Shown piece by piece: positions 15,714 through 24,478 of a stretch of DNA of 41,760 nt. A program made the position numbers and the translations under genes. The notes beneath the pieces were generated by a model. The model made no database searches. It saw only the letters and a program-made list of their open reading frames with translations, and was not told the DNA's origin. The stretch spans positions 1-41,760 of the forward strand of contig JAFLCP010000060.1 of the NCBI GenBank assembly GCA_017303505.1, written 5' to 3'. The DNA comes from Planctomycetota bacterium (lineage in GTDB: Bacteria > Planctomycetota > Planctomycetia > Pirellulales > Pirellulaceae). Numbering within the stretch: the stretch's first letter is position 1; every line of letters starts with the position of its first letter.

Positions 15714-16535
15714 ATGAATTGCGATTGGGTTGACGATAGATTGTCGGCTTACCTCGATGATGAACTCGCTCCGGAAGAACGCCAACGTTTTGATGGGCAT
15801 TGCGAGGAGTGTGCTTCATGTAGGGAGTTGATTGCACAGTACCAAGCTATGGGAGCCTTGATGCGTGAATCCGAAGCTGCTGCAGACACTGATTCGGTTT
15901 GGGATCGCATTTCAAATCGACTTGACGCTAATGATGTCGTCACGGTCGTACCGAAATCGTATGCATGGAATTGGAGTGTCGCAATTCTCGCTACGGCCGC
16001 TTCGATAGCATTGATTTTCTTCGTCGTTAGAAAGGACCTGTCATCTGACCATGGAAATAGCTCACACGAACACTCTCAGTTAGCGGTCGATTTTCAAGAC
16101 GTGATTCGTTTGGCGAGCACGGAGCCAAAGGCTGCCATCGCAGAACTAGTTGCAAAATATCAGGGTAAGCAAGTCGACTTAGCAGCGGCGACAGAATATC
16201 TCGGCTATGAGCCAGCTACTTTTACGAGTTTGCCCGAGGGATTCGCCCGTGCCTCGACTCATGTGCTCAATATGCCTTGCTGCAAATGCTCAGCTTCGAT
16301 TTGCGAGCGGGCCGATGGAAGTTCGGTGATCGTCTTCGAGCACAAGGACGAACAGCCAGTGTGGTTTGGTGACTCGCCATCGATTGAGACTCAATGCAGC
16401 GGCAAAACTTGCAAGATCGTCGAGTCTGCCGGCCAGTTGGCTGTGAGTTGGAAAAACGAAGATCGTCAACTGACCATGATTGGAGCCAAGGATATTGATG
16501 AAGTTAACCGCTGGGTGGCTTCGATGAAGTTGTAG
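15714..16535 (+). CDS. Zinc-finger anti-sigma factor with Cys-rich periplasmic domain
   Basis: A 273-residue single-pass membrane protein. The N-terminal cytoplasmic domain has the ZAS/zf-HC2 signature H29-x3-C33-x2-C36, which holds the sigma factor inactive in this family. One membrane helix spans about 86-106 (V-A-I-L-A-T-A-A-S-I-A-L-I-F-F-V-V). The periplasmic part has six Cys: C189, C190, C192, C197 (M-P-C-C-K-C-S-A-S-I-C) and C228, C233 (Q-C-S-G-K-T-C), plus H-E-H near 118-120. Such a domain could bind copper and release the sigma factor. The sensing role is inference; the anti-sigma role is well supported by domain and position. ATG 15714 has gggagg 7 bases upstream. Confidence 0.85.
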   Translation: MNCDWVDDRLSAYLDDELAPEERQRFDGHCEECASCRELIAQYQAMGALMRESEAAADTDSVWDRISNRLDANDVVTVVPKSYAWNWSVAILATAASIALIFFVVRKDLSSDHGNSSHEHSQLAVDFQDVIRLASTEPKAAIAELVAKYQGKQVDLAAATEYLGYEPATFTSLPEGFARASTHVLNMPCCKCSASICERADGSSVIVFEHKDEQPVWFGDSPSIETQCSGKTCKIVESAGQLAVSWKNEDRQLTMIGAKDIDEVNRWVASMKL

Positions 16536-16570
16536 TTGTTGTTTCTTAACCTTTGAAGGAAGTATTTAGC

Positions 16571-17041
16571 ATGTTTAGTCGAATCATAAAGTCCCTTTTG
16601 TTTGTCGCGATCGTTTCCATCGTTGGCTTTTCCTTTGCAGAAGATCCCAAAAAAGAAAGTGCGGAACAAAGACGCGAACGACTGCGCATCGCGGTACAGG
16701 CGATTTGTCCCGTGAGCGGCGAATCTCTCACAGGTCACGCGAAGCCAGTCAAGATGACCGATCCAGAAACCAAAGAAGTCCTCTACGTTTGCTGTGAAGA
16801 CTGTTTAAAGTCAAAACCCGATGCGAAGTACCTCGACAAGATTCGTGGCAACATGGCTAAGGCCCAGGGCAAATGTCTGGTCATGACGGACAATGAAATC
16901 TCTGAGAAATCGAAGAACGGCATCATTGAAGGGCAATTCGTCTACGTTTGCTGCCCACCATGCGTAAAGAAGATGACGGCATCGCCTGAGAAGTTTTTGG
17001 CCGTACTCGACGACTTGTACGAAGCCTCGCTCAAGAAGTAG
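16571..17041 (+). CDS. Secreted two-module CCxxC (TRASH/YHS-like) protein
   Basis: A 156-residue exported protein (signal peptide core L-L-F-V-A-I-V-S-I-V-G-F-S-F-A). It carries two similar modules of about 45-55 residues: C46-P-V-S-G then Y-V-C74-C75-E-D-C78, and C102-L-V-M-T then Y-V-C127-C128-P-P-C131-V. A single Cys followed some 25-30 residues later by CCxxC resembles TRASH/YHS metal-binding domains, which bind copper or other soft metals. The repeat suggests internal duplication. aggaag lies 9 bases before the ATG. It is third in the sigma-led operon and shares its C-C-P-P-C-V module with the next gene, so the two may bind metal in a related way in the periplasm. Confidence 0.75.
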   Translation: MFSRIIKSLLFVAIVSIVGFSFAEDPKKESAEQRRERLRIAVQAICPVSGESLTGHAKPVKMTDPETKEVLYVCCEDCLKSKPDAKYLDKIRGNMAKAQGKCLVMTDNEISEKSKNGIIEGQFVYVCCPPCVKKMTASPEKFLAVLDDLYEASLKK

Positions 17042-17069
17042 CACAAAAAGGTAATGAGGAGAATATAGA

Positions 17070-18008
17070 ATGAGGACTAGAGAATGGTTTGTTTTGATAT
17101 CGAGCAAGTGGCTCGTTGGAGCTTTGGCTCCATTGGCGATTGGCACTTTGATTTTGGTGGCCGGTTGTAATCCGAGTGCTCAGACATCTACGTCAACCAG
17201 CACCAGTAACACACGTAAAGACTCGGGAGTCGTTGCGTCCAGCGAACGTGATGACTCTAGTACTTCTGCGACTGCTGCAAAAGTGGAGGCTGACTCTGAA
17301 CATGGTCACAAGGCGGGTGCTCATGGTGGCATCATGGTTTCATTGGGACGTGATAATTATCACGTTGAAGCTGTAGTTGACACCGAAGGCTCGATCCGAC
17401 TTTACACGCTCGGCAAGGACGAGACTCGCGTCATAGACATTGAGCGCCAAAGCTTAAAGGGCTTCGTGAAAGCCGATGGTGATACAGACTCCAAGAGCAT
17501 TACATTTGATCCTTTGCCTCAAGAAGGTGATGCGAAAGACAGAACTTCTTTATTCGTTGGAAAGTTGCCGGCAGATTTAGTCGGGCGAAAGCTCGATGTC
17601 ACTATCCCAAACATTCGGATCGCTGGCGAACGCTTCCGACTTGGTTTCCAATCCGGGCAAGAGTCGCACGGTGAAAGTGCCGCAATGCCTGACAAGCTGG
17701 CAGATGCAGCGGAAAAGGATCTATATCTTGTTCCAGCAGGCCGGTATACAGCTGCGGATATTGAGGCCAATGGTAATGTAACTGCATCGGTCAAGTTTAA
17801 AGGTATCAAATCGGCTCACGATATGAACCCGAAACAGGGTGATCGGATTTGTCCTATTACCGAAACGAAGGCGAATCCTAAATTCACATGGGTCGTCGAC
17901 GGCAAATCTTATGAATTCTGCTGCCCTCCGTGCGTCGATGAGTTTGTCAAAACGGCAAAAGCTTCGACTGATCCGCTTCCTGAACCCGAGACTTATGTGA
18001 AGAAGTAA
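17070..18008 (+). CDS. Lipoprotein with HGG domain and CCPPC metal-binding tail
   Basis: A 312-residue lipoprotein with lipobox L-V-A-G-C (Cys33) and a Ser/Thr-rich linker with H-G-H-K-A-G-A-H-G-G (about 76-86). A beta-rich domain starting M-V-S-L-G-R-D-N-Y-H-V-E-A-V-V-D is clearly related to the lipoprotein at 23910-24428. The C-terminal module, I-C-P-I-T-E-T-K then Y-E-F-C-C-P-P-C-V-D-E-F (about 261-292), matches the CCxxC modules of the preceding gene. gaggag lies just before the ATG. Its stop overlaps the next start (TAATG at 18006-18010). Fusion of both modules suggests it passes metal to or from the adaptor encoded next. This function is inference from composition and order. Confidence 0.75.
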   Translation: MRTREWFVLISSKWLVGALAPLAIGTLILVAGCNPSAQTSTSTSTSNTRKDSGVVASSERDDSSTSATAAKVEADSEHGHKAGAHGGIMVSLGRDNYHVEAVVDTEGSIRLYTLGKDETRVIDIERQSLKGFVKADGDTDSKSITFDPLPQEGDAKDRTSLFVGKLPADLVGRKLDVTIPNIRIAGERFRLGFQSGQESHGESAAMPDKLADAAEKDLYLVPAGRYTAADIEANGNVTASVKFKGIKSAHDMNPKQGDRICPITETKANPKFTWVVDGKSYEFCCPPCVDEFVKTAKASTDPLPEPETYVKK

Positions 18009-20392
18009 TGAGTCTAAAATTGTCCGACCGTCAGCCGGATGCTTCCGCGCACAAAGTTGGTTGTAGTCTCCGTGCGTGTCTTCGGCTGACGGTTGCAATA
18101 ACTTTTCTTTTGGTTTTGGGACGTTGCAACCTAAGCGTCGCTCACGAGGGCCATCAACCGCTACCAACGAAGGGTGTACAGGTCGATACGGACCGTGGTT
18201 ATATTACTCTGTCAGGTCAGGCGCGCAGTGCGATTGGCCTTCAGACCGATGAAGTGTCTGTTGGTGATGTATCTTCGAGACTTTTCGTGTTCGCCGAAAC
18301 GGTCGCACCATGGAATTCAAAAGCTTTTGGTTCCGCGCAGATTGCAGGACGAATAACAAAGTTGCTTGTTCAGCCTGGTGATGTCGTTGCGCAAGGTCAA
18401 GTTGTCGCGGAACTCTCAAGTCGTGAGCTAGAATCACTCCAGCTTGAATTCATTCAAGCGAAATCGGAACTTGCCCTCAACAAGCAACTTCTTGAGCTCA
18501 CGAAGCCGTCTGCAAATGCTGGTGCCGTTCCGATGCAAAGATTGTTGGATGTCGAAAACGCCTATAAGCAGAGCGAGAACAGCCTAGCTATCGCGAGAAT
18601 CCGCGCTCGAACCCTCGGCGTCGATGTGAAGTCACTTGAGCAAAACGATGTCCAACCGCTTCGTCATCAGATCCGCTCGCCGATCGCAGGCAAGGTGGTT
18701 CACTCGGATCTGTCCGAAGGAAAATTCGTGGATGCATTTGAGCACCTGTTCGAAATCGTCAACAACGATCGGACATGGGTGCGACTGCAACTTCTTGAGA
18801 AAGATCTCTTTGACATCAAAATAGGACAAAACGTTGAATTGGAGTTCTTGGACGCGTCAAAGAAGATTCGTGGTTCGATCGAGCGAATCGATGCAGGATT
18901 GGAAGCCAAAACTCAAGTGAGCTGGGCTTGGGTTACGGTATCAGATCCAGAAATCGTTCCCGGCATGGTCGGCAATGCCACCATCTATACGAACCGATCG
19001 AATGAACGTATCGCTGTTCCAAGTCGTTCAATTTATAGCGATGGTCTGCAATCTTATGTATTCGTGGAGGAAGCCTCTACTCGCACATCTGCGGAGTACA
19101 AAAAACGAAACATTATCGTTGGCAAAAGGCGAATGATTCAGAGCATCTCGTTTTCTGATTCCAAGTCGCCAGCGATCGTTGACAAAAACATCCAAAGCAC
19201 TTCGGTCAATAATCGTTCATTGGATCTAATTGAAGTGGTTGATGGCGACATATATCCCGGCGATCGCGTCGTTGTGAAAGGTGGGCACGAATTGTCAAAC
19301 CTCTTCTTTTTAGGTGTTTTGAAATTAAGTGCCGCCGATCGGAGTCGACTCGGTATCAAAACGTTCGTTGCTACACAGCAACCAATTTCTCAGACTATGG
19401 AACTGGCCGCGACTGTCGTATTACCACCCGGTGGTCGATCGGTCGCTTCCTCTCAGTTGGCAGGAACGATTCGCTCTCACTCGATTTACCCTGGTAAGGA
19501 GATTCAAGAAGGTGATCTTTTGATGGAGATCGCATCGACGGAATTCTACACTTTGCAGTTGGATTTACTCCGAAACAGCCTCGATGCAAAACTAACACGT
19601 GATCGCTCGAGGCGAATGGAAAACATTAGCAACGATGCTTTCTCTCGCCGTGTACTTCTTGAGACGATTGCAAAAGCCGATCAACTTGAAAACCGGGTTG
19701 AGAATCTAAAGCGGCAGCTAGTATCACTTGGCCTTTCGACTGGTGAAGTCGAAGAGATCGTTATCGAGAAGCAGATTCGTGATTACTTACCAATTCGTGC
19801 GGCTATCGATGGACGAATTACTTCTTGGGTGGGTACGTTAGGTGAGACCGTTGTTGCGAACCAAGCACTTGTGGAAATTCAAAACTTACAAGACGTATGG
19901 GTCGAAGCGTTGGTGCCGATAAATCAGTTGAGCGGACTTTCTACGCTAAGTCACGGACAAGCAGTTGTGCTATCGAATTCTAATGTCGTATTTCCAGTGA
20001 GTGTGACTCGCATCGGGCCCATTGTGAGCGAAACAACTCGGACTCAACGTGTCTGGCTTACTCCTAACTCGCAGCGTGAGCAAGGGACCACTATCAATCC
20101 GTCGCTTACGCAGCGCGTTGAGAACCTTCGTGAGGGAATGCAGTTGACCGTATTTCTCAAAACTAGCATAGGACAGACAGGACTTGTCGTACCGTCGTCT
20201 GCAGTCCTTCGCGATGGATTACATGCGTTTGTTTTCGTCCAGCAGCCCGATCACCACGTCGAACGTCGCCGAGTGACAACTGGGCGATCTGATGGCGATT
20301 TCATAGAGATAGTTAGTGGCGTTTTGGCGGGCGAAGCAGTCGTGTCCGTAGGCGGTCGCGATCTGCAAACTGCCTTTGCATCACTGAGGTAA
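18008..20392 (+). CDS. Double-length RND periplasmic adaptor with two tandem modules
   Basis: A 794-residue protein holding two complete membrane-fusion-protein modules in one chain; adaptors are usually 350-500 residues. After an N-terminal hydrophobic segment and A-H-E-G-H, module 1 (about 55-430) starts I-T-L-S-G-Q-A-R-S-A-I-G-L, with lipoyl half-motif G-R-I-T-K-L-L-V-Q-P-G-D-V-V, a coiled-coil hairpin and R-S-P-I-A-G-K-V. Module 2 (about 436-794) starts L-K-L-S-A-A-D-R-S-R-L-G-I and repeats the plan with L-A-G-T-I-R-S-H-S-I-Y-P-G-K-E-I, a second hairpin, A-A-I-D-G-R-I-T-S-W-V-G and P-S-S-A-V-L-R-D-G. The modules are diverged. CusB-like adaptors act as a trimer of dimers, so such a fusion may preset the dimer. 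It lies directly upstream of the pump gene. Confidence 0.88.
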   Translation: MSLKLSDRQPDASAHKVGCSLRACLRLTVAITFLLVLGRCNLSVAHEGHQPLPTKGVQVDTDRGYITLSGQARSAIGLQTDEVSVGDVSSRLFVFAETVAPWNSKAFGSAQIAGRITKLLVQPGDVVAQGQVVAELSSRELESLQLEFIQAKSELALNKQLLELTKPSANAGAVPMQRLLDVENAYKQSENSLAIARIRARTLGVDVKSLEQNDVQPLRHQIRSPIAGKVVHSDLSEGKFVDAFEHLFEIVNNDRTWVRLQLLEKDLFDIKIGQNVELEFLDASKKIRGSIERIDAGLEAKTQVSWAWVTVSDPEIVPGMVGNATIYTNRSNERIAVPSRSIYSDGLQSYVFVEEASTRTSAEYKKRNIIVGKRRMIQSISFSDSKSPAIVDKNIQSTSVNNRSLDLIEVVDGDIYPGDRVVVKGGHELSNLFFLGVLKLSAADRSRLGIKTFVATQQPISQTMELAATVVLPPGGRSVASSQLAGTIRSHSIYPGKEIQEGDLLMEIASTEFYTLQLDLLRNSLDAKLTRDRSRRMENISNDAFSRRVLLETIAKADQLENRVENLKRQLVSLGLSTGEVEEIVIEKQIRDYLPIRAAIDGRITSWVGTLGETVVANQALVEIQNLQDVWVEALVPINQLSGLSTLSHGQAVVLSNSNVVFPVSVTRIGPIVSETTRTQRVWLTPNSQREQGTTINPSLTQRVENLREGMQLTVFLKTSIGQTGLVVPSSAVLRDGLHAFVFVQQPDHHVERRRVTTGRSDGDFIEIVSGVLAGEAVVSVGGRDLQTAFASLR

Positions 20393-20398
20393 ACTAGC

Positions 20399-23300
20399 GT
20401 GCTTGACGGGATTATTCGATTCTCACTCAATAACCGTGCGATTATCGCCATCGCATCACTTCTTGCGATGGTTGTTGGAGTGTCACTCCTCCGTTCTATG
20501 CCAGTCGATGTGTTTCCGGACCTGAATCGTCCAACGGTTACGATCATGACTGAAGCTCCGGGGCTCGCTCCAGAGGAAGTTGAAGTCCTGGTTACTCGCC
20601 AGATTGAATTGCTATTGAACGGTGCAACTGGAGTTAAGCGAGTTCGTTCGTCATCTGCTATCGGGTTATCGATTATATGGGTCGAGTTTGATTGGGGAAC
20701 AAACATTTTTATTGACCGTCAAATCGTCACCGAGAAACTGCAACTTGCACAATCGAAACTTCCACCAAACACCAATCCTGTTCTCGCTCCCATCTCGTCG
20801 ATCATGGGCGAGATTATGTTGCTTGCGTTGAGAAGTGACGCTCAGCCCAAATCGTCGGATGAAGCCGACGCCAAAGCAATGGAGCTTCGTACCCTCGGCG
20901 AGTTTACCGTCCGAAATCGCTTATTAGCCGTCGAAGGTGTATCCCAAGTGTCGGTCATGGGGGGAATTCTGCGGCAGTATCAAGTGGTCACATCGCCATC
21001 GCGATTGGCCGCGCGGAACATCACCCTTGCTCAGTTAACTGAAGCTGCAGCGAAAGCTAATGTACTTGCAGGGGGTGGCGTGATGGATCGTGGCGAGAAG
21101 GAATCTCTTCTTCGCATTCAAGGTCAATCGCTGACACTCGACGAGATTGCTGCGACTCCAATCGTTTGGAGAGAACTAGTCCCAATTCGCATTCGCGATG
21201 TTGCCGACGTTCGATTCGGAGGGCCGATAAAACGAGGCGATGCATCTGCATCAGTCAAACTCGACCCTGATGTTAACTATGCAGTTGCACATGCAGAGAA
21301 CTATGAGTCAACAAAATCAATCGAAGTGGTAGCACAGCCAGCTCCGAATGAACCCTTGAGTCCGCTTCCAAAGCCCTATCGTGAACTTCGTGGCGGGACT
21401 GCTGTCATGCTAACTGTGCAGAAGCAACCTGACGCGGACACGCTTAAACTAGACGATCGCATTTCAAGAGTGCTCGAATCGCTAAAACGTGAACTACCTA
21501 ACGATGTACAGATCGAATCTCAAATCTTTCGTCAAAGCCATTTTATCGAGGCTGCAGTCTCAAACGTAAGTGAGGCAGTGCGCGATGGAGCCGTCTGGGT
21601 TGTCGTGATCCTGTTTCTATTGATGGGAAATTTTCGGACAAGCATCAGTTCTTTAACGTCGATGCCGCTATCCATCTTGCTGACGGTCATTGTCTTCTAC
21701 ATGCTCGGTATCACGATTAACACGATGACTCTTGGCGGGATCGCAGTGGCAATCGGCGACTTGGTTGACGATTCAATCGTCGATATCGAAAACATCTATC
21801 GACGACTTCGAGAAAACAGGCAACTGCCGATGGACCAGCAGAAGGCCGCACTGGATGTGATCTTCTCCGCATCCAGCGAAATTCGTAACTCAATCGTGTA
21901 CGCGACGTTGATCGTTGTTTTGGTGGTTGTTCCGCTCTTTATGATGTCTGGGCTAGAAGGACGCATGTTTGCGCCGCTTGGTATTGCATACATTGTTGCT
22001 CTGCTTTGTTCTCTCGCAGTCTCTCTAACTTTTACTCCGGTACTAGCGAGCTACCTCTTGCCGAGAGCTCCGTTTCTTGCCGATCGGCGCGAGCCTCTAA
22101 TCATGAGATGGCTCAAAGGTATTGCGGAAGCGATTCTTCGTCGAACGCTCAGACGACCAAAACTTGTCCTGTCCAGCGTCTCCATATTGGTACTAATGAG
22201 CTGCGCGACATTACCGTGGATGGGTGGCGAATTCCTTCCACCTTTCAATGAAGGTACTGCTACAATCAATTTACGGCTCGAACCAGGAACATCGTTGTCA
22301 GAAAGCCAGCGACTGGCCAGCCGGATCGAAAGCATCATCGTGGAAGTTCCCGAAGTTCTTTCCGTCGCAAGAAGGACTGGGCGTGCCGAGTTGGACGAAC
22401 ACGCGGAAGGAGTCAACAATACCGAATTTGAAGTTCGTTTTGCAGAACACAAAGTCGATAAACCCGGATGGGTCTACACAGTCTTGCGGGCGATCCCGAT
22501 CGCACACCTTTGGAGCTTTGAATACCACGGTCGTCCCCAAGAGGTGATTTTTGCAGATCTTCGCGATCGCATTTCGAGCATACCCGGTGCAGCGGTTAAT
22601 ATCGGTCAGCCGATTTCGCATCGACTAGACCACATGATGTCAGGCATTCGTGCCCAGATTGCCGTGAAAGTCTTTGGTTCCGATTTGCGAGAATTGCGAA
22701 CTGCTGCATACGACATACAGGCGAGGATGCAGTCCATTGATGGTATTGTCGATTTGCAAATCGAACCGCAGATTGAAATTTCGCAACTCCAAATGCGAGT
22801 CAAACGCGAGGCAGCAGCCCGATATGGTCTTGCTCCAGGCGATGTCGCAGAACTCTTGGAAACCGCCTTCAAAGGGCGCGTTGTATCGCAGATTATTGAA
22901 GAAGACAAATACTTCGGCTTGGTAGTGTGGTTCGATGAAGCAGCTCGACGAGATCCAAGTGTCATCGAAGAAACCATTCTCGATACTCCATCTGGAACCA
23001 AAGTTTCGCTATCGCAAGTCGCCGAAGTCTTAGACACAACGGGTCCCAATGTCTTGAATCGAGAAAATGTCCAGCGACGCGTTGCAATCTTCTGCAACGT
23101 GCAAGGACGCGACTTGGCGGGCGTAGTTAACGACATCAAGGCGGCTTTGGTGCCCGTCGAAGAATCACTACGGACACTACCAGGCGAATACTACGTCGAC
23201 TACAGCGGCCAGTTCGAAGCACAACAAGAAGCGACCGTGCGACTTTGGGGACTAGCCTGCCTAAGCATGGTGGGCGTTTACCTGTTGCTTGTAAAGGCTC

Positions 23301-23830
23301 TCGGCTCGCAACGATCAGCATTGCAAGTCATCGCAAACGTACCTCTTGCTGCATTCGGGGCGATCGTTGCTTTGCTGATCGTCAACCGTCCGAGTTATGC
23401 CGAACTAGCCGAGCACGCTTGGTACACATGGCCTGCGATTTGGATTCAAACAACCCACTTATCGCTCGCGCACTGGGTCGGCTTCATTACGCTGGTTGGC
23501 ATCGTTAGTCGCAACGGTATCATGATGATCTCGCACTACCATCATTTGATGGAAGTAGAAGGCATGCCGTTCGGCAAAGAAATGATCATTCGCGGAAGTC
23601 TCGAACGCTTGGCACCAGTGATGATGACCGCGATGACCAGCTTCATCGGACTGATTCCGTTGCTTTTTGGCTATGGAGAGCCGGGCAAGGAGATCCTCTA
23701 TCCGTTGTCGGTGGTATTATTTGGAGGAATGCTCGCATCAACGATCTTGGATCAACTTGTCACACCGGCTCTATTTTACTTATTTGGTTCGTCAAGTTTA
23801 AATGTTAGCGATGCCCCAAAGAGTATGTAA
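20399..23830 (+). CDS. Heavy-metal efflux RND pump (CusA/CzcA family), enlarged
   Basis: A 1143-residue inner-membrane proton-driven pump of the HME-RND family. It starts L-D-G-I-I-R-F-S-L-N-N-R with D-V-F-P-D-L-N-R-P after the first membrane helix, and has the usual two halves of six helices. In TM4 the proton-relay region reads A-I-G-D-L-V-D457-D458-S-I-V-D-I-E464-N, CusA-like, without the CzcA D-F-G aspartate. The periplasmic H-M-M-S-G-I-R matches the region of CusA Met672. It is about 80 residues longer than the paralogue at 25222, with extra segments near 300-325, around L-W-S-F-E-Y-H-G-R, and an aromatic insertion H-A-W-Y-T-W-P-A-I-W before a late membrane helix. GTG start, 6 bases after the adaptor stop. 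Copper or silver is the likely substrate. Confidence 0.9.
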   Translation: MLDGIIRFSLNNRAIIAIASLLAMVVGVSLLRSMPVDVFPDLNRPTVTIMTEAPGLAPEEVEVLVTRQIELLLNGATGVKRVRSSSAIGLSIIWVEFDWGTNIFIDRQIVTEKLQLAQSKLPPNTNPVLAPISSIMGEIMLLALRSDAQPKSSDEADAKAMELRTLGEFTVRNRLLAVEGVSQVSVMGGILRQYQVVTSPSRLAARNITLAQLTEAAAKANVLAGGGVMDRGEKESLLRIQGQSLTLDEIAATPIVWRELVPIRIRDVADVRFGGPIKRGDASASVKLDPDVNYAVAHAENYESTKSIEVVAQPAPNEPLSPLPKPYRELRGGTAVMLTVQKQPDADTLKLDDRISRVLESLKRELPNDVQIESQIFRQSHFIEAAVSNVSEAVRDGAVWVVVILFLLMGNFRTSISSLTSMPLSILLTVIVFYMLGITINTMTLGGIAVAIGDLVDDSIVDIENIYRRLRENRQLPMDQQKAALDVIFSASSEIRNSIVYATLIVVLVVVPLFMMSGLEGRMFAPLGIAYIVALLCSLAVSLTFTPVLASYLLPRAPFLADRREPLIMRWLKGIAEAILRRTLRRPKLVLSSVSILVLMSCATLPWMGGEFLPPFNEGTATINLRLEPGTSLSESQRLASRIESIIVEVPEVLSVARRTGRAELDEHAEGVNNTEFEVRFAEHKVDKPGWVYTVLRAIPIAHLWSFEYHGRPQEVIFADLRDRISSIPGAAVNIGQPISHRLDHMMSGIRAQIAVKVFGSDLRELRTAAYDIQARMQSIDGIVDLQIEPQIEISQLQMRVKREAAARYGLAPGDVAELLETAFKGRVVSQIIEEDKYFGLVVWFDEAARRDPSVIEETILDTPSGTKVSLSQVAEVLDTTGPNVLNRENVQRRVAIFCNVQGRDLAGVVNDIKAALVPVEESLRTLPGEYYVDYSGQFEAQQEATVRLWGLACLSMVGVYLLLVKALGSQRSALQVIANVPLAAFGAIVALLIVNRPSYAELAEHAWYTWPAIWIQTTHLSLAHWVGFITLVGIVSRNGIMMISHYHHLMEVEGMPFGKEMIIRGSLERLAPVMMTAMTSFIGLIPLLFGYGEPGKEILYPLSVVLFGGMLASTILDQLVTPALFYLFGSSSLNVSDAPKSM

Positions 23831-23909
23831 ATCACTCTGGAGATTAGACATTGTCGTCGTGGCGACGCTTAGTTTACAAGGAGGGGCATCGCTTGGTGGA
23901 GTATGCAAA

Positions 23910-24428
23910 CTAGTGCTTGTGATCATGACCCGCATGGTCGTGGTGAATCTCTCCACGATACGCTTTGCCTCCAATCAAGACGCTTAGTTTCGCTGCTCCG
24001 TGATCATGCTCTAGCTCTTCAACTAGTTCTGCACTCTGCAAAATAAACCGCGATGATTTGCCGACTGGATCGTTCGCATCGGGATTGGCCGCCAGTTTGA
24101 ACTGCTCAGGTTTGTCGTCGTGAACGAGATTGATCGTTACCTCAGCGGCATCGATCGGCGTTGCCTTGGTTGCTGATCCATCGAGCAAGTAGATCGTCAC
24201 GGACTGCTCGTCATGGACTAGCTCAGCATGATACTCTTCATTGCCAAGTTCTATTAAGGTTCCGTGGTGTGGCCCCTCGGTTGGATGAGCATGAGAATCG
24301 ACAGTTGGCGGCGGAGGAGCGTCCATCACGACTGTCGAATCAGGCGAGTTAGATTCGGTTGAATTGTTGCTGCAGCCAGTGGAAATCAATACCGCGACGA
24401 CTGCACAAAATGAGAATAGTCTCTTCAT
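23910..24428 (-). CDS. His-rich lipoprotein related to the 17070 gene product
   Basis: A 172-residue lipoprotein (lipobox I-S-T-G-C, Cys19) with linker T-V-D-S-H-A-H-P-T-E-G-P-H-H-G. The following domain, L-I-E-L-G-N-E-E-Y-H-A-E-L-V-H-D-E, aligns with the same region of the lipoprotein at 17070-18008. The C-terminus is His-rich (G-E-I-H-H-D-H-A-G-H-D-H-K-H). It lacks the CCPPC module of its relative. It is the last gene of the minus-strand efflux unit, after the 24479 gene. Likely a periplasmic, membrane-tethered binder of Zn, Co, Ni or Cu; the metal cannot be told from the sequence. Confidence 0.75.
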   Translation of the reverse strand: MKRLFSFCAVVAVLISTGCSNNSTESNSPDSTVVMDAPPPPTVDSHAHPTEGPHHGTLIELGNEEYHAELVHDEQSVTIYLLDGSATKATPIDAAEVTINLVHDDKPEQFKLAANPDANDPVGKSSRFILQSAELVEELEHDHGAAKLSVLIGGKAYRGEIHHDHAGHDHKH

Positions 24429-24478
24429 AGTTAGGCCTATTAGAAGTGTTTTGAATTAAATTTAAATTGAAACTTTTT

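Noticed and set aside
23855..23867. 5-bp hairpin cgtcg-tgg-cgacg between the convergent ends of the 20399 and 23910 genes
   Set aside because: The stem is short and no T tract follows on either strand, so it is too weak to call a terminator although the position would suit one.
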